Below, piece after piece: positions 1 to 7,725 of a stretch of DNA of 64,000 bases. The notes below the pieces were generated by a model, which saw only the letters and a list, made by a program, of their open reading frames with translations, did no database searches and was not told the origin of the DNA. A program made the translations under genes and the position numbers. Each line of letters starts with the position of its first letter. The first letter of the stretch is position 1. The stretch is from Konateibacter massiliensis (GTDB taxonomy: Bacteria > Bacillota > Clostridia > Lachnospirales > Lachnospiraceae), in the NCBI RefSeq assembly GCF_900184995.1, contig NZ_LT860099.1:1641931-1705930 (forward strand). Reading direction: 5' to 3'.

Positions 1-324
1 TTCCTTCATTCTTGCTTCCCAGTCTCTCATCCATTCTCCGTCACCCCAGTCATAGGAGCCAAATAGCGCCACATGCTTGCCGGATACGAACTTGGTCACC
101 TCTTCCACAAACGGTTCCATCTCGTCTTCCTCAAGCACTTCTGAGCCCATTGCCGGACATCCCAGTGCAAATACCTGCGCTTCCTTTAAGGCATCCGCTG
201 AAGCTCGTGATACTTCCAAAACCTCAACCTCTTTACCAGCCAAAGTTACTCCCTGACCGATTGCATTTGCCATTGCTTCTGTATTACCTGTCTGTGACCA
301 AAAAATTACACTAATTTTACTCAT
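1..324 (-). CDS. Flavodoxin, partial (3' end off the left edge)
   Basis: Short-chain flavodoxin, a small cytoplasmic FMN electron carrier that commonly substitutes for ferredoxin when iron is scarce. Only the first 108 codons are in the window. The N-terminus MSKISVIFWSQTGNTE is the FMN phosphate loop, and GSYDWGDGEW near residue 90 matches the flavin-contact loop of clostridial flavodoxins. The start ATG (322-324) overlaps the TGA of the upstream DUF3793 gene as ATGA, and an AGGAGG site at 333-338 lies inside that gene, so translation is probably coupled. It should share the promoter and metal operator upstream of DUF3793 (954-1007), which fits induction under iron limitation; that regulation is inferred from the site. 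Confidence 0.93.
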   Translation of the reverse strand, partial: MSKISVIFWSQTGNTEAMANAIGQGVTLAGKEVEVLEVSRASADALKEAQVFALGCPAMGSEVLEEDEMEPFVEEVTKFVSGKHVALFGSYDWGDGEWMRDWEARMKE

Positions 325-941
325 CCTCTTATCCTCCTAGAATAGTTATAAGCCGAACCATATCCAATTATGTCCAGTATGCTTGCCCCCTGTGAAACCA
401 AGCGTATCATCGTTTCCTTTGCCTCATTGAATTGCTCAAATATCTTTTGTTTCTCCGCTGCATTTTCATACACCTTCCAATAGCCGACCAGCAAAGGTTT
501 TTGTCCCTTGTTTACAATAAAGCCATAGACATCCTCAACCGGATAGCCAAGTGCTAACCCAAGCTCATGAGGGAATGTATCTCCTCCTCCCATGTACTGC
601 TCGTACTTTAATCTGAGTGCTATAAGAAATCCGTATAAGTCACAATACCCATAGCCAAGCAGCTTCAGCAGCTCTCTTGCTTCCTTTTGAAGAAGATACT
701 CTGTCAATTCCGTCTCGCGGTATAATAAAAAGGTTATCTTTTCTTCTCTTTTGCATAGGATAGAAAATGAAATTCCACTGTCCTGAAACAGTTCTATGAC
801 ATGTTTTGCATTGCTCCTATGAACAATCAGCAAATTGGATATCTTGATACCGCTCAGTAAGGGAGCGCACTGGATGGCTATCTGTATTTCCAAATCTCTC
901 ATATTCATATTTTTGATTATCTGCAATACATCGTGGCTCAT
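321..941 (-). CDS. DUF3793 family protein
   Basis: A 206-residue soluble protein without signal peptide or membrane segment. The sequence (MSHDVLQIIKNM at the start; GLALGYPVEDVYGFI and GYWKVYENAAEKQKIFEQF in the second half) is recognisable as the DUF3793 family, which in clostridia is usually encoded next to a flavodoxin, as here. The biochemical role is not known. Start ATG at 939-941 follows a GAGG-type ribosome site. The stop codon overlaps the flavodoxin start. The gene is first after a good promoter carrying a GTTAG-N6-CTAAC operator, so the pair looks like a metal-responsive two-gene unit. Family assignment is from sequence pattern memory; function is unassigned. Confidence 0.85.
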   Translation of the reverse strand: MSHDVLQIIKNMNMRDLEIQIAIQCAPLLSGIKISNLLIVHRSNAKHVIELFQDSGISFSILCKREEKITFLLYRETELTEYLLQKEARELLKLLGYGYCDLYGFLIALRLKYEQYMGGGDTFPHELGLALGYPVEDVYGFIVNKGQKPLLVGYWKVYENAAEKQKIFEQFNEAKETMIRLVSQGASILDIIGYGSAYNYSRRIRG

Positions 942-953
942 TTTTCCTCCTCT

Positions 954-1007
954 GGTTAGTTATACCTAACTTACGTTTATATTATCTAATTATATTGATT
1001 TTGTCAA
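954..1007 (-). promoter_or_regulatory. Promoter and metal-type operator of DUF3793-flavodoxin
   Basis: On the minus strand TTGACA (1002-1007) and TAATAT (979-984) are 17 bp apart. Directly after the expected start site lies the palindrome GTTAG-TTATAC-CTAAC (955-970), the same pattern found at four other places in this window. An AT-rich perfect inverted repeat (11-bp arms, 988-998 and 1004-1014) overlaps the -35 to -10 region. A repressor bound at the start site would block transcription. Confidence 0.75.
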
Positions 1008-1051
1008 TATAATTAATGATTTCATTTTATCAATAAGCATTATTTCTCGAT

Positions 1052-1094
1052 AAAAAAAAGTGATACTAGGATTTCATTCCCAATATCACTTTTT
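1052..1094 (-). terminator. Terminator of the feo operon
   Basis: Arms AAAAAGTGATA (1055-1065) and TATCACTTTTT (1084-1094) are perfectly complementary; on the minus strand the stem is followed by eight T residues. It lies just after the fur-like gene, the last gene of the feo operon. Confidence 0.85.
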
Positions 1095-1139
1095 CTATTC
1101 ATAACAAGCAAATTTGCCTGCAATTTTATTTGTATTCAA

Positions 1140-1628
1140 CTACTTGCATACTTCCCCAGCACAATCGCATTGTCTTACTATGACATTTTGAATATTCTGG
1201 TTATCCAGATAGCCACACACTCTTAAGCCTTCTTTAATCACGCTGTTCCAGCTCTTGGCTGAAAAATGATATACCGTGCTGTCATCCAGCTCAATCGTGC
1301 ACACATCCTCCAGCTCACATTTGTCAGAGCATGCAACTTTATACATGTTTTTCCGGCTGATAGCCCCGATTTCCTCTAATTTATTAATCATGCGATATAC
1401 CGTCGCACTTCCGATGTTTCTGTCGATGCTGGACGCCTTATAATAAATTTCTTTACAGCTTGAGCACTCATTTTCGAGAATAACCCCCAGTAGCAAAAGT
1501 CTTTGCTTGGTTATTCTGCAGCCGTTTTCCTTCAGCCGCTCTATGATAATATCCCGCTGCATTTGGGTTCTTAAATAGCTATCGCTGTCTTGCCTTACCT
1601 TACCTGCACTATTTTTATTCCGGGCCAT
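1140..1628 (-). CDS. Fur-family transcriptional regulator, last gene of the feo operon
   Basis: A 162-residue protein with the Fur winged-helix domain at about residues 25-95: ERLKENGCRITKQRLLLLGV, then GSATVYRMINKLEEIGAISR, the recognition-helix region. The C-terminal half departs from classical Fur. It lacks the HHHDH metal motif, and its cysteines occur as ACSDKCELEDVC and QCDCAGEVC. The start ATG follows GGGAGGAATTT, 32 bp after feoB ends, so it is co-transcribed with the iron transporter. A Fur box lies at the feo promoter (4451-4469), so it may regulate its own operon. The sensed metal cannot be read from the sequence; an iron or redox role is inferred from context. Confidence 0.85.
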   Translation of the reverse strand: MARNKNSAGKVRQDSDSYLRTQMQRDIIIERLKENGCRITKQRLLLLGVILENECSSCKEIYYKASSIDRNIGSATVYRMINKLEEIGAISRKNMYKVACSDKCELEDVCTIELDDSTVYHFSAKSWNSVIKEGLRVCGYLDNQNIQNVIVRQCDCAGEVCK

Positions 1629-1660
1629 AAATTCCTCCCATCTATCAACCAGCGTGTACG

Positions 1661-3853
1661 CTATTTGGCTTTCGCCGTTTTTTTCATATCAACTTTTAGT
1701 GTCTTACTCTGGCTGTACGGTCTGAACAGTAGGTAAACAAAACCAATAATCAATAAGAATGCAACTACGGTTCCGATACCGAATGCTCCGGTTGTCACAA
1801 GTGTTCCGATTTGGAATACACACAAGGACACCACATATGCCAGCAATGTCTGGTATCCGACTGCAAACCAGAACCATTTTGTATTGTTCATTTCTCTCTT
1901 AATCGCGCCCATCGCCGCAAAACAAGGTGCACAAAGAAGATTAAACACAAGGAAGGAATATGCCGCAATCGTTGTTAAGCTTGCTGCAAGGCTTCCCCAT
2001 ATTTCGGTTCCGTCCTCTGCCACTTCCGCAAAACCAAACAAAACACCAAATGTTCCGACTACGTTCTCTTTGGCAATCAGTCCCGTTACCGCTGCCACTG
2101 CAAACTTCCAGTCGCCCCAGCCAAGAGGTACAAAAATCCAAGCGATTGCTCCGCCAATTTTCGCCAAAATACTATGATCTAACTCTAAAGTATCCAACAT
2201 TCTAAACTGTCCGTCCACAAAACCAAAGCTCATCATGAACCACAACGCAATTGTGGAAAGAAGGATGATAGTACCTGCCTTCTTAATAAAGGACCAGCCT
2301 CTCTCCCACATACTTCTTAAAATATTTCCTACTGTAGGCATATGATAAGCCGGAAGCTCCATAACAAACGGTGCCGGATCTCCTGCAAACATCTTTGTTT
2401 TCTTCAAGATAATACCGGAGCAGATAATTGCCGCAATACCGACAAAATATGCACTCGGTGCAACCCAAGGTGCTCCGCCAAACAATGCTCCTGCGATTAA
2501 TGCGATAATAGGGAGTTTCGCACCGCAAGGGATAAAGGTTGTCGTCATAATTGTCATTTTTCTGTCACGGTCGCTTTCGATTGTTCTGGAAGCCATAATT
2601 CCAGGAACACCACAACCGCTTCCGATTAACATAGGAATAAAGGATTTTCCGGAAAGTCCGAACTTACGGAAAACTCTATCCATAATAAACGCAACTCGCG
2701 CCATATAGCCGCAAGCCTCCAAAAATGCAAGGAAGATAAACAGCACAAGCATCTGAGGAACGAAGCCCAGTACCGCTCCGACACCGGCTACAATACCATC
2801 TAAAATCAAACTGTTCAGCCAGTCTGCTGTACCGATTGCAGATAAAATATAGTCAAAAATAGCAGGGATACCCGGTATAAAGAGAGCTTCGATACCGAAT
2901 AAGTGCCAGCCATCACCAAACACGCCGTCATTTGCCCAGTCTGTCGCCCATGTACCGACTGTCGTCACGGATACATAGTATACGCAGAACATAATAACTG
3001 CAAAAATCGGAAGTGCAAGCCATCTATTTGTCACAATCTGGTCAATCTTATCAGATGGGGTCAGATTTCTTGACTTACTCTTTGTCACACACTCGTTAAT
3101 GATAGAGGAAATATAGGTATATCTCTCATTTGTGATGATGCTTTCCGTATCATCGTCAAACTCTGTTTCAAGTTTCTGGATATCTGCTTCCACATCCGGA
3201 ATGCTCTTCATCTGACTCTGAATCTTGTCATCCTTTTCCAAAAGCTTGATTGCAAAAAATCTCTTTTGCTCCTGTGGAATATCATTTCCTAATTTATTCT
3301 CAACGCTTTGAATTACCGTTTCAACGCCCTGTGCAAACTCATGAACCGGAACCGCTGCGTTTTTACTCTGCGCAAGCTTTACCGCTTTTTCCGCTGCTGC
3401 CTTAATTCCCGTACCCTTTAAGGCGGAAATCTCCACTACTTCACAGCCCAAACGTTTACTAAGCTTATCAATATGTATTTTCTCTCCGTTTTTTTCCAGA
3501 ATGTCCATCATGTTGACTGCCATGATAACCGGAATACCAAGCTCCATCAGTTGGGTGGAAAGATACAGGTTTCTCTCGATATTTGTACCGTCCACAATAT
3601 TTAAAATAGCATCCGGTCTCTCGCCAATGAGATAGTTTCTCGCTACCACTTCTTCCAGCGTATAAGGAGATAAAGAATAAATTCCGGGTAAATCCATGAT
3701 GATAACCTCTTTATTACCCTTTAGCTTTCCTTCCTTTTTTTCAACGGTTACGCCCGGCCAGTTACCAACGAATTGATTGGATCCTGTCAACGCGTTAAAT
3801 AATGTTGTTTTTCCGCAGTTTGGATTACCTGCAAGTGCGATTTTTATTGACAT
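1661..3853 (-). CDS. feoB: Ferrous iron transporter FeoB
   Basis: Inner-membrane Fe(II) uptake protein of 730 residues, a normal length. The N-terminal G domain shows G1 GNPNCGKTT (residues 9-17), G3 DLPG (54-57) and G4 NMMD (114-117), with NWPGVTVEK as the switch region. A linker is followed by the polytopic transporter core from about residue 285, containing the two Gate-type segments (GSGCGVPGIMASR; CGAKLPIIALIAG) and the conserved LCAPCFAAMGAIKRE stretch. The tail is lysine-rich and there is no fused FeoC. Start ATG follows AAGGAGTTTTGAG. Two feoA genes lie upstream and a Fur-type regulator downstream in the same operon. A GTTAG-N6-CTAAC palindrome lies in the 93-bp gap before feoB. Confidence 0.97.
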   Translation of the reverse strand: MSIKIALAGNPNCGKTTLFNALTGSNQFVGNWPGVTVEKKEGKLKGNKEVIIMDLPGIYSLSPYTLEEVVARNYLIGERPDAILNIVDGTNIERNLYLSTQLMELGIPVIMAVNMMDILEKNGEKIHIDKLSKRLGCEVVEISALKGTGIKAAAEKAVKLAQSKNAAVPVHEFAQGVETVIQSVENKLGNDIPQEQKRFFAIKLLEKDDKIQSQMKSIPDVEADIQKLETEFDDDTESIITNERYTYISSIINECVTKSKSRNLTPSDKIDQIVTNRWLALPIFAVIMFCVYYVSVTTVGTWATDWANDGVFGDGWHLFGIEALFIPGIPAIFDYILSAIGTADWLNSLILDGIVAGVGAVLGFVPQMLVLFIFLAFLEACGYMARVAFIMDRVFRKFGLSGKSFIPMLIGSGCGVPGIMASRTIESDRDRKMTIMTTTFIPCGAKLPIIALIAGALFGGAPWVAPSAYFVGIAAIICSGIILKKTKMFAGDPAPFVMELPAYHMPTVGNILRSMWERGWSFIKKAGTIILLSTIALWFMMSFGFVDGQFRMLDTLELDHSILAKIGGAIAWIFVPLGWGDWKFAVAAVTGLIAKENVVGTFGVLFGFAEVAEDGTEIWGSLAASLTTIAAYSFLVFNLLCAPCFAAMGAIKREMNNTKWFWFAVGYQTLLAYVVSLCVFQIGTLVTTGAFGIGTVVAFLLIIGFVYLLFRPYSQSKTLKVDMKKTAKAK

Positions 3854-3916
3854 CTCAAAACTCCTTCTGCTCTATGGCTATTGTTCTCTCCAAATTACTC
3901 ATATTCTTGTCATTTT

Positions 3917-3934
3917 GGTTAGTCCAGACTAACC
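3917..3934. promoter_or_regulatory. GTTAG-N6-CTAAC palindrome between feoA and feoB
   Basis: GGTTAGTC-CA-GACTAACC is a perfect palindrome in the feoA-feoB gap. It matches the operator pattern upstream of DUF3793, feoA, eno and DUF1858. No clear promoter is visible next to it, so it may be a DNA operator for an internal start or a small RNA stem that adjusts feoB expression within the operon. Confidence 0.55.
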
Positions 3935-3946
3935 CCTTAACAAAAA

Positions 3947-4168
3947 TTATTCCACTTCGATCATCTCTGCGTCAGCTTTTCTAAGAGATAATTCATATCC
4001 TCTTACTGTCACTTCAACCGGATCTCCAAGTGGGGCCACTTTTCTTACAAAGACTTCTACGCCTTTTGTAATTCCCATATCCATAATTCGTCTTTTCACA
4101 GGTCCTTCGCCTGTTAATTTTTTAACCTTTACCGTCTCGCCGATGGTTACTTCTTTTAATGTTCTCAT
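3947..4168 (-). CDS. feoA: FeoA-type iron transport accessory protein (second copy)
   Basis: A 73-residue SH3-like cytoplasmic protein. FeoA proteins act with FeoB in ferrous iron uptake. The signature core KRRIMDMGITKGVEVFVRK followed by GDPVEVTVRGYELSLRK is complete and the length is typical. Start ATG follows AGGAAGGGAGCCTTT. It lies between the other feoA (45-bp gap) and feoB (93-bp gap, with a palindrome). The two FeoA proteins are only distantly similar, so this is an old pair rather than a recent duplication; two feoA genes per feoB is common in clostridia. Confidence 0.95.
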   Translation of the reverse strand: MRTLKEVTIGETVKVKKLTGEGPVKRRIMDMGITKGVEVFVRKVAPLGDPVEVTVRGYELSLRKADAEMIEVE

Positions 4169-4212
4169 AAAGGCTCCCTTCCTTCTTTATTGGTTCTGTC
4201 AATCATTCCGCT

Positions 4213-4422
4213 TTAAACAAGTATCTTGTTTGCCATGTCTTTACCAATTGCAACTCTGGAATCCTTCACATTAACAATCATATTTCCGCCTATTTCGGAA
4301 ATAACCGTCACAGTTCCCCCTGTCACAAATCCAAGGTTCTCCAAAAATCTTCTTGTTTCTTCTTTTCCGCCAACCTTTTTTATAACGCTCGGTTCTCCTG
4401 CTTTTACCATTGTTAAAGGCAT
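4213..4422 (-). CDS. feoA: FeoA-type iron transport accessory protein (first gene of feo operon)
   Basis: A 69-residue FeoA domain protein: RRFLENLGFVTGGTVTVIS followed by GGNMIVNVKDSRVAIGKDMA, the standard FeoA fold pattern. It probably binds the FeoB G domain or helps assemble the transporter. Start ATG follows GAGGATGATACT. It is the first gene of the feoA-feoA-feoB-fur-like operon. Its leader carries a Fur box, and its promoter is overlapped by a DtxR-type palindrome, so expression should respond to metal availability. Confidence 0.95.
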   Translation of the reverse strand: MPLTMVKAGEPSVIKKVGGKEETRRFLENLGFVTGGTVTVISEIGGNMIVNVKDSRVAIGKDMANKILV

Positions 4423-4450
4423 AGTATCATCCTCTTTCTCTTTTAAAGTT

Positions 4451-4507
4451 GATAATGATTATCATTTTCCTACTATTTAGTATATTCTAACTAGCATTAG
4501 TTGTCAA
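4451..4507 (-). promoter_or_regulatory. feo operon promoter with Fur box and DtxR-type operator
   Basis: On the minus strand TTGACA (4502-4507) and TATACT (4479-4484) are spaced 17 bp. The palindrome TTTAG-TATATT-CTAAC (4476-4491) overlaps the -10 box and fits the GTTAG-N6-CTAAC pattern with one mismatch. The 19-mer at 4451-4469, GATAATGATTATCATTTTC, matches the classical Fur box at 17 of 19 positions and lies just after the start site. Two separate metal regulators therefore appear to act on one promoter. Confidence 0.85.
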
Positions 4508-4523
4508 GAACTTTGTATAAAAT

Positions 4524-4552
4524 TTGAAATAATTTTACTTTTATGATATACT
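4524..4552 (+). promoter_or_regulatory. Promoter of the DtxR-family gene
   Basis: TTGAAA (4524-4529) and TATACT (4547-4552) are 17 bp apart, with an extended TGA before the -10 box. No GTTAG-type palindrome overlaps it, so the regulator gene itself looks constitutive. Confidence 0.7.
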
Positions 4553-4601
4553 TGAAAAGGTTACTCGAAACAAAGTTTATGATGAGATTTGGGGTATTAA
4601 T

Positions 4602-4964
4602 ATGATTAATGAATCTGCTGAAAATTATTTAGAAACGATTTTAGTATTAAGCAAGCAGCTGCCTGTTGTTCGCGCTGTTGATGTTTCCAATGAACTTGGC
4701 TTTAAAAAATCAAGTGTGAGCATCGCGATGAAAAACCTCCGTGAAAAGAATCACATCACGGTTACCGATGCAGGATTTATTTACTTAACGGATTCAGGAA
4801 AAGAGATTGCCGAAATGATTTATGAACGCCATCAGTTCCTTTCCGCCTGGCTGATTAAGCTTGGTGTGGATGAGACAATTGCTTTGGATGATGCTTGTAA
4901 AATTGAACATGTGATTAGCAAGGAAAGCTTTGAGGCAATCAAAACGTATGTTAAATTGAATTAA
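4602..4964 (+). CDS. DtxR/MntR-family metal-dependent regulator
   Basis: A 120-residue metalloregulator with the N-terminal winged helix (residues 1-65: SAENYLETILVLSKQ, then VRAVDVSNELGFKKSSVSIA as helix-turn-helix) and the metal-binding dimerisation region (RHQFLSAWLIKLGVDETIA, then CKIEHVISKESFEAI). The C-terminal SH3-like domain of full-length DtxR/IdeR is absent, as in MntR-like members, and the protein is shorter than MntR. The SD is a weak GGGG before ATG. It is divergent from the feo operon, and a DtxR-type palindrome overlaps the feo -10 box. The likely role is iron- or manganese-dependent repression of feo and of the other operator-bearing promoters; that regulon is inferred. Confidence 0.9.
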   Translation: MINESAENYLETILVLSKQLPVVRAVDVSNELGFKKSSVSIAMKNLREKNHITVTDAGFIYLTDSGKEIAEMIYERHQFLSAWLIKLGVDETIALDDACKIEHVISKESFEAIKTYVKLN

Positions 4965-5002
4965 ACAAGATGAAGCTAAAAACAACTTCATTTACCATGA
5001 AT

Positions 5003-5047
5003 AAAAAACCAAGTATCTCTCCTTTTTAGGAAGACACTTGGTTTTTT
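5003..5047. terminator. Bidirectional terminator
   Basis: Arms AAAAAACCAAGT (5003-5014) and ACTTGGTTTTTT (5036-5047) form a perfect stem with T/A tracts on both sides. It serves the DtxR gene on the plus strand and the P1B-ATPase on the minus strand. Confidence 0.9.
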
Positions 5048-5062
5048 ATGCGTTCTCTATTC

Positions 5063-7141
5063 TTATTCTGTCAACAGATTTTTCATGCTGTTTACGCTGA
5101 CTACCAGCGTAGACGTATTGTGAAGCAATGCCGATGCAGTCGGTTGGATAAGTCCGGTAACTCCGAGAAGAATCAGACCAGAGTTAAAGCCTACAATGAA
5201 ACGATAGTTGCTGCTAATCCTCTTCATCAACGAGTCACTGATCAACTTTAACGTGACAATCTCAAACAGATTATCCGCACTTATCGTGATATCTGCTACC
5301 TCTCTTGCAATCTCTGCCCCATCACTTATAGCAATTCCCACATCCGCCGCCGCGAGCGCCGGAGAATCGTTGATACCGTCTCCAACCATAATGACTTTTC
5401 TGCCCTTGGCGCATTCTTCTTCTATAAATTTCGCTTTATGCTCCGGCAGTACCTCAGAATAATATTCGTCCACTCCCACACGCTCGGCTATCGCCCTTGC
5501 AGTCCTCTCGCTGTCTCCCGTCATCATGACGATTTTGCGGATGCCTGCCTTTCGAAGAGAGTTAACCACTGCCTCTGCCTCCTCGCGAAGCGGATCTTCT
5601 ATACAGATGACCGCCGCAAGTTTATTCTCAATTGCCAGATAGAGATGAGAGTGCTCTTTGGGCAATTCCTGAAACTTCTCTTCCATTCCTTCCGGTATCG
5701 TGCATTTCTCATCCTCAAATACAAAATGGTAGCTTCCGATTACCGTTTTCTTTTCATAGAGTGTCGTAGATATTCCATGTGCCACAATATATTCCACTTT
5801 GGAATGCATTTCCTCATGCTCTAAATTCTTTTCCTTCGCCGCATGTACAACTGCCTTTGCAACAGAATGAGGGAAATGTTCCTCAATGCAGGCGGCAATA
5901 CGAAGCAGCTCATCCGGCTCCTCACCGTTAAAGGAGATAACTGATACAACAGAAGGCTTTGCCTTTGTGAGCGTTCCCGTCTTATCAAATACAATCGTAT
6001 CCGCTTCCGCAACATATTCCAAATATTTTCCGCCCTTCACCGTAATGTGATAGAGACTTGCCTCGCGAATCGCAGAGAGTACGGAGATCGGCATGGCAAG
6101 CTTTAAGGCGCAGGAAAAATCCACCATTAAAATAGACAATGCCTTTGTCACATTTCTTGTCAGCAGATAACAAAGTCCCGTGCCGAGTAATGTATAAGGA
6201 ACAAGCCTGTCCGCAAGATGCTCTGCCTTGCTCTCAAGCGATGATTTTAATTTCTCTGACTCTTCAATCATGGTGACAATCTTTTCAAATTTGCTGGAGC
6301 CGCCGACCTCCTCAATCTGAATGGTCAGCTCTCCTTCCTCTACAACTGTTCCTGCATAGACAAAGCCGTCCTTACTTTTTCTTGCCGGAAGAGACTCACC
6401 TGTCAGGGAAACCTGATTAATCATGGCTTCTCCTTCCACTACCTTGCCGTCAAACGGAATCAGATTGCCCATATGGACAACGACCTTGTCTCCGACACGA
6501 ATATCAGTATATGGCACGAGCACTTCTTTCCCGTCAGCTAAAAGCCATACCCTTTCTACGTTTAAGGACATACTTCTAGCCAAATCATCGACCGATTTCT
6601 TATGTGTCCATTCCTCCAAAAGCTCCCCGACACCAAGCAAGAACATAATCGAAGCTGCCGTTTCCAAGTCACCTCGCACAACCGATACGCCGATTGCCGT
6701 TGCATCCAGAACCGCAACCTCCATCTTTCCTTTGGCAAGAGATTTTACACCCTGATAAATATATTTCAAAGCGTTCACCGTGGTATAGAGCGTTCTGATC
6801 GGCGCCGGTACAAACAGCTTTCGGCCAAAACGCATCAATACCTTAAAAATAAGCTTTTCCTGATATTGCGCATTTAAGGCTCTTCCCGAATTTTCAATAA
6901 GCCCTGCCGGCGCCTGTACGTTCTCATATTGAAACTCCTTCAATGCCGTTATAACCTGCTCTCTGTCTCCGACATAGTTGATTACAGCGTCTCCGGTCCG
7001 CTCGTACACCTTGACAAAGGTTACAAACTTCATGTTGTGCATATAGTAAAGCAGCGTATCAGCTTCTTGAAAGGTCATTTTTTCTTGGACCGCATGAATA
7101 CGAAGGCGCCCCTTTATTTCGTGTTTTATAATAAATCTCAT
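5063..7141 (-). CDS. P1B-type metal ATPase with atypical SCA membrane motif
   Basis: A 692-residue membrane pump. An N-terminal HMA-like domain without a CxxC motif (residues 1-80) is followed by membrane helices, the actuator loop SLTGES, the phosphorylation site DKTGTLTK (about residue 387), and GDGINDSPALAAADVGIAI. The sixth-helix metal motif, normally CPC, CPH or SPC, is here FSCALKLAMP (about residue 342): serine and cysteine are present but the proline is missing. The last helix has LLHNTST. Start ATG follows AAAGGAGAAAGCC. Two small genes upstream (7237-7614) appear to form an operon with it. A metal-export role is likely; the ion is unknown. The layout resembles mycobacterial CtpC with its PacL partner, which is an inference from gene order. 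Confidence 0.93.
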   Translation of the reverse strand: MRFIIKHEIKGRLRIHAVQEKMTFQEADTLLYYMHNMKFVTFVKVYERTGDAVINYVGDREQVITALKEFQYENVQAPAGLIENSGRALNAQYQEKLIFKVLMRFGRKLFVPAPIRTLYTTVNALKYIYQGVKSLAKGKMEVAVLDATAIGVSVVRGDLETAASIMFLLGVGELLEEWTHKKSVDDLARSMSLNVERVWLLADGKEVLVPYTDIRVGDKVVVHMGNLIPFDGKVVEGEAMINQVSLTGESLPARKSKDGFVYAGTVVEEGELTIQIEEVGGSSKFEKIVTMIEESEKLKSSLESKAEHLADRLVPYTLLGTGLCYLLTRNVTKALSILMVDFSCALKLAMPISVLSAIREASLYHITVKGGKYLEYVAEADTIVFDKTGTLTKAKPSVVSVISFNGEEPDELLRIAACIEEHFPHSVAKAVVHAAKEKNLEHEEMHSKVEYIVAHGISTTLYEKKTVIGSYHFVFEDEKCTIPEGMEEKFQELPKEHSHLYLAIENKLAAVICIEDPLREEAEAVVNSLRKAGIRKIVMMTGDSERTARAIAERVGVDEYYSEVLPEHKAKFIEEECAKGRKVIMVGDGINDSPALAAADVGIAISDGAEIAREVADITISADNLFEIVTLKLISDSLMKRISSNYRFIVGFNSGLILLGVTGLIQPTASALLHNTSTLVVSVNSMKNLLTE

Positions 7142-7199
7142 GGCTTTCTCCTTTCAAAACAGAATATATTGTATAATAAGAAATTCCTATCATACAACA

Positions 7200-7223
7200 A
7201 ACACCTGCAACCATGCAGGTGTT
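7200..7223 (-). terminator. Hairpin between small partner gene and P1B-ATPase
   Basis: AACACCTGCA and TGCAGGTGTT form a perfect 10-bp stem (7200-7209, 7214-7223), followed on the minus strand by TTGTTGT. It is weak as a terminator and may reduce read-through from the small genes into the ATPase gene, or act as a partial attenuator. A possible internal promoter follows (TTGTAT, 16 bp, TATACA). Confidence 0.5.
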
Positions 7224-7236
7224 ATTCGCCGCTCAA

Positions 7237-7515
7237 TTATTCTGCTGTATCGCTGTCTCCCTGAATTTCCTGCTCTGCAGCTCTCTCTTCATTAATCTGC
7301 TTTGCTTCCGCAAGAATATCCTCAGCATTTTCCTGAATGTCGTTGGAGACCTTCATCACACATTCCTTCGCTCTGAGTGCTGCCGCTGTCGTATTGGTAT
7401 AGAATTTCTTTGCATCCTTGCTGGATAAAACCTTGATACCAGCCGTTCCAAATAACACACCTGCTGCAAAAATTCCTGTCTTCTTCCAATCAATGCATTT
7501 TAAACAATCCAACAT
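7237..7515 (-). CDS. DUF6110-like small membrane protein, putative ATPase partner
   Basis: A 92-residue protein starting MLDCLKCIDWKKTG. One membrane helix is visible (GIFAAGVLFGTAGIKVL, glycine-rich with GxxxG spacing), followed by a soluble helical region (KKFYTNTTAAALRAKECVMKV) and a charged acidic tail. The ATG at 7513-7515 is chosen because GGAGG ends 7 nt before it; the ATG two codons earlier is too close. The sequence resembles the DUF6110 family, often found beside P1B-ATPases. A membrane helix plus amphipathic tail beside a metal pump recalls the PacL chaperones of mycobacterial CtpC. An early CxxC (DCLKC) could bind metal. Function is inferred from context only. Confidence 0.8.
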   Translation of the reverse strand: MLDCLKCIDWKKTGIFAAGVLFGTAGIKVLSSKDAKKFYTNTTAAALRAKECVMKVSNDIQENAEDILAEAKQINEERAAEQEIQGDSDTAE

Positions 7516-7533
7516 ATTCATTCCTCCGTTATC

Positions 7534-7614
7534 TTATTTGTGTTTATACCCGGTATAAAACGTCATAACAAGGCAAAAAAGCATAGCCGTTGACCAAAAT
7601 TTATGTTTTTTCAT
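7534..7614 (-). CDS. 26-residue membrane peptide upstream of the ATPase operon
   Basis: A short open reading frame (ATG 7612-7614, TAA 7534-7536) preceded by a strong AAGGAGG with 8-nt spacing. The peptide begins MKKHKFWSTAMLFCLVM and ends TGYKHK, a basic start followed by a hydrophobic span long enough to sit in the membrane. It ends 18 nt before the start of the DUF6110-like gene, whose SD lies in the gap, so the two are probably co-translated. It is too short for ordinary gene callers. The strong ribosome site, the hydrophobic composition and the position make it credible; its function is unknown. Confidence 0.65.
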   Translation of the reverse strand: MKKHKFWSTAMLFCLVMTFYTGYKHK

Positions 7615-7725
7615 CCCAAAACGCCTCCTTAGTGACAATTTATATTATTATACCACATCTTGCAACAAACTTTCCATCTGTTCCTATTCATTTTTGTAAT
7701 ATTTTCGATAATTTTTAGAATTAAT

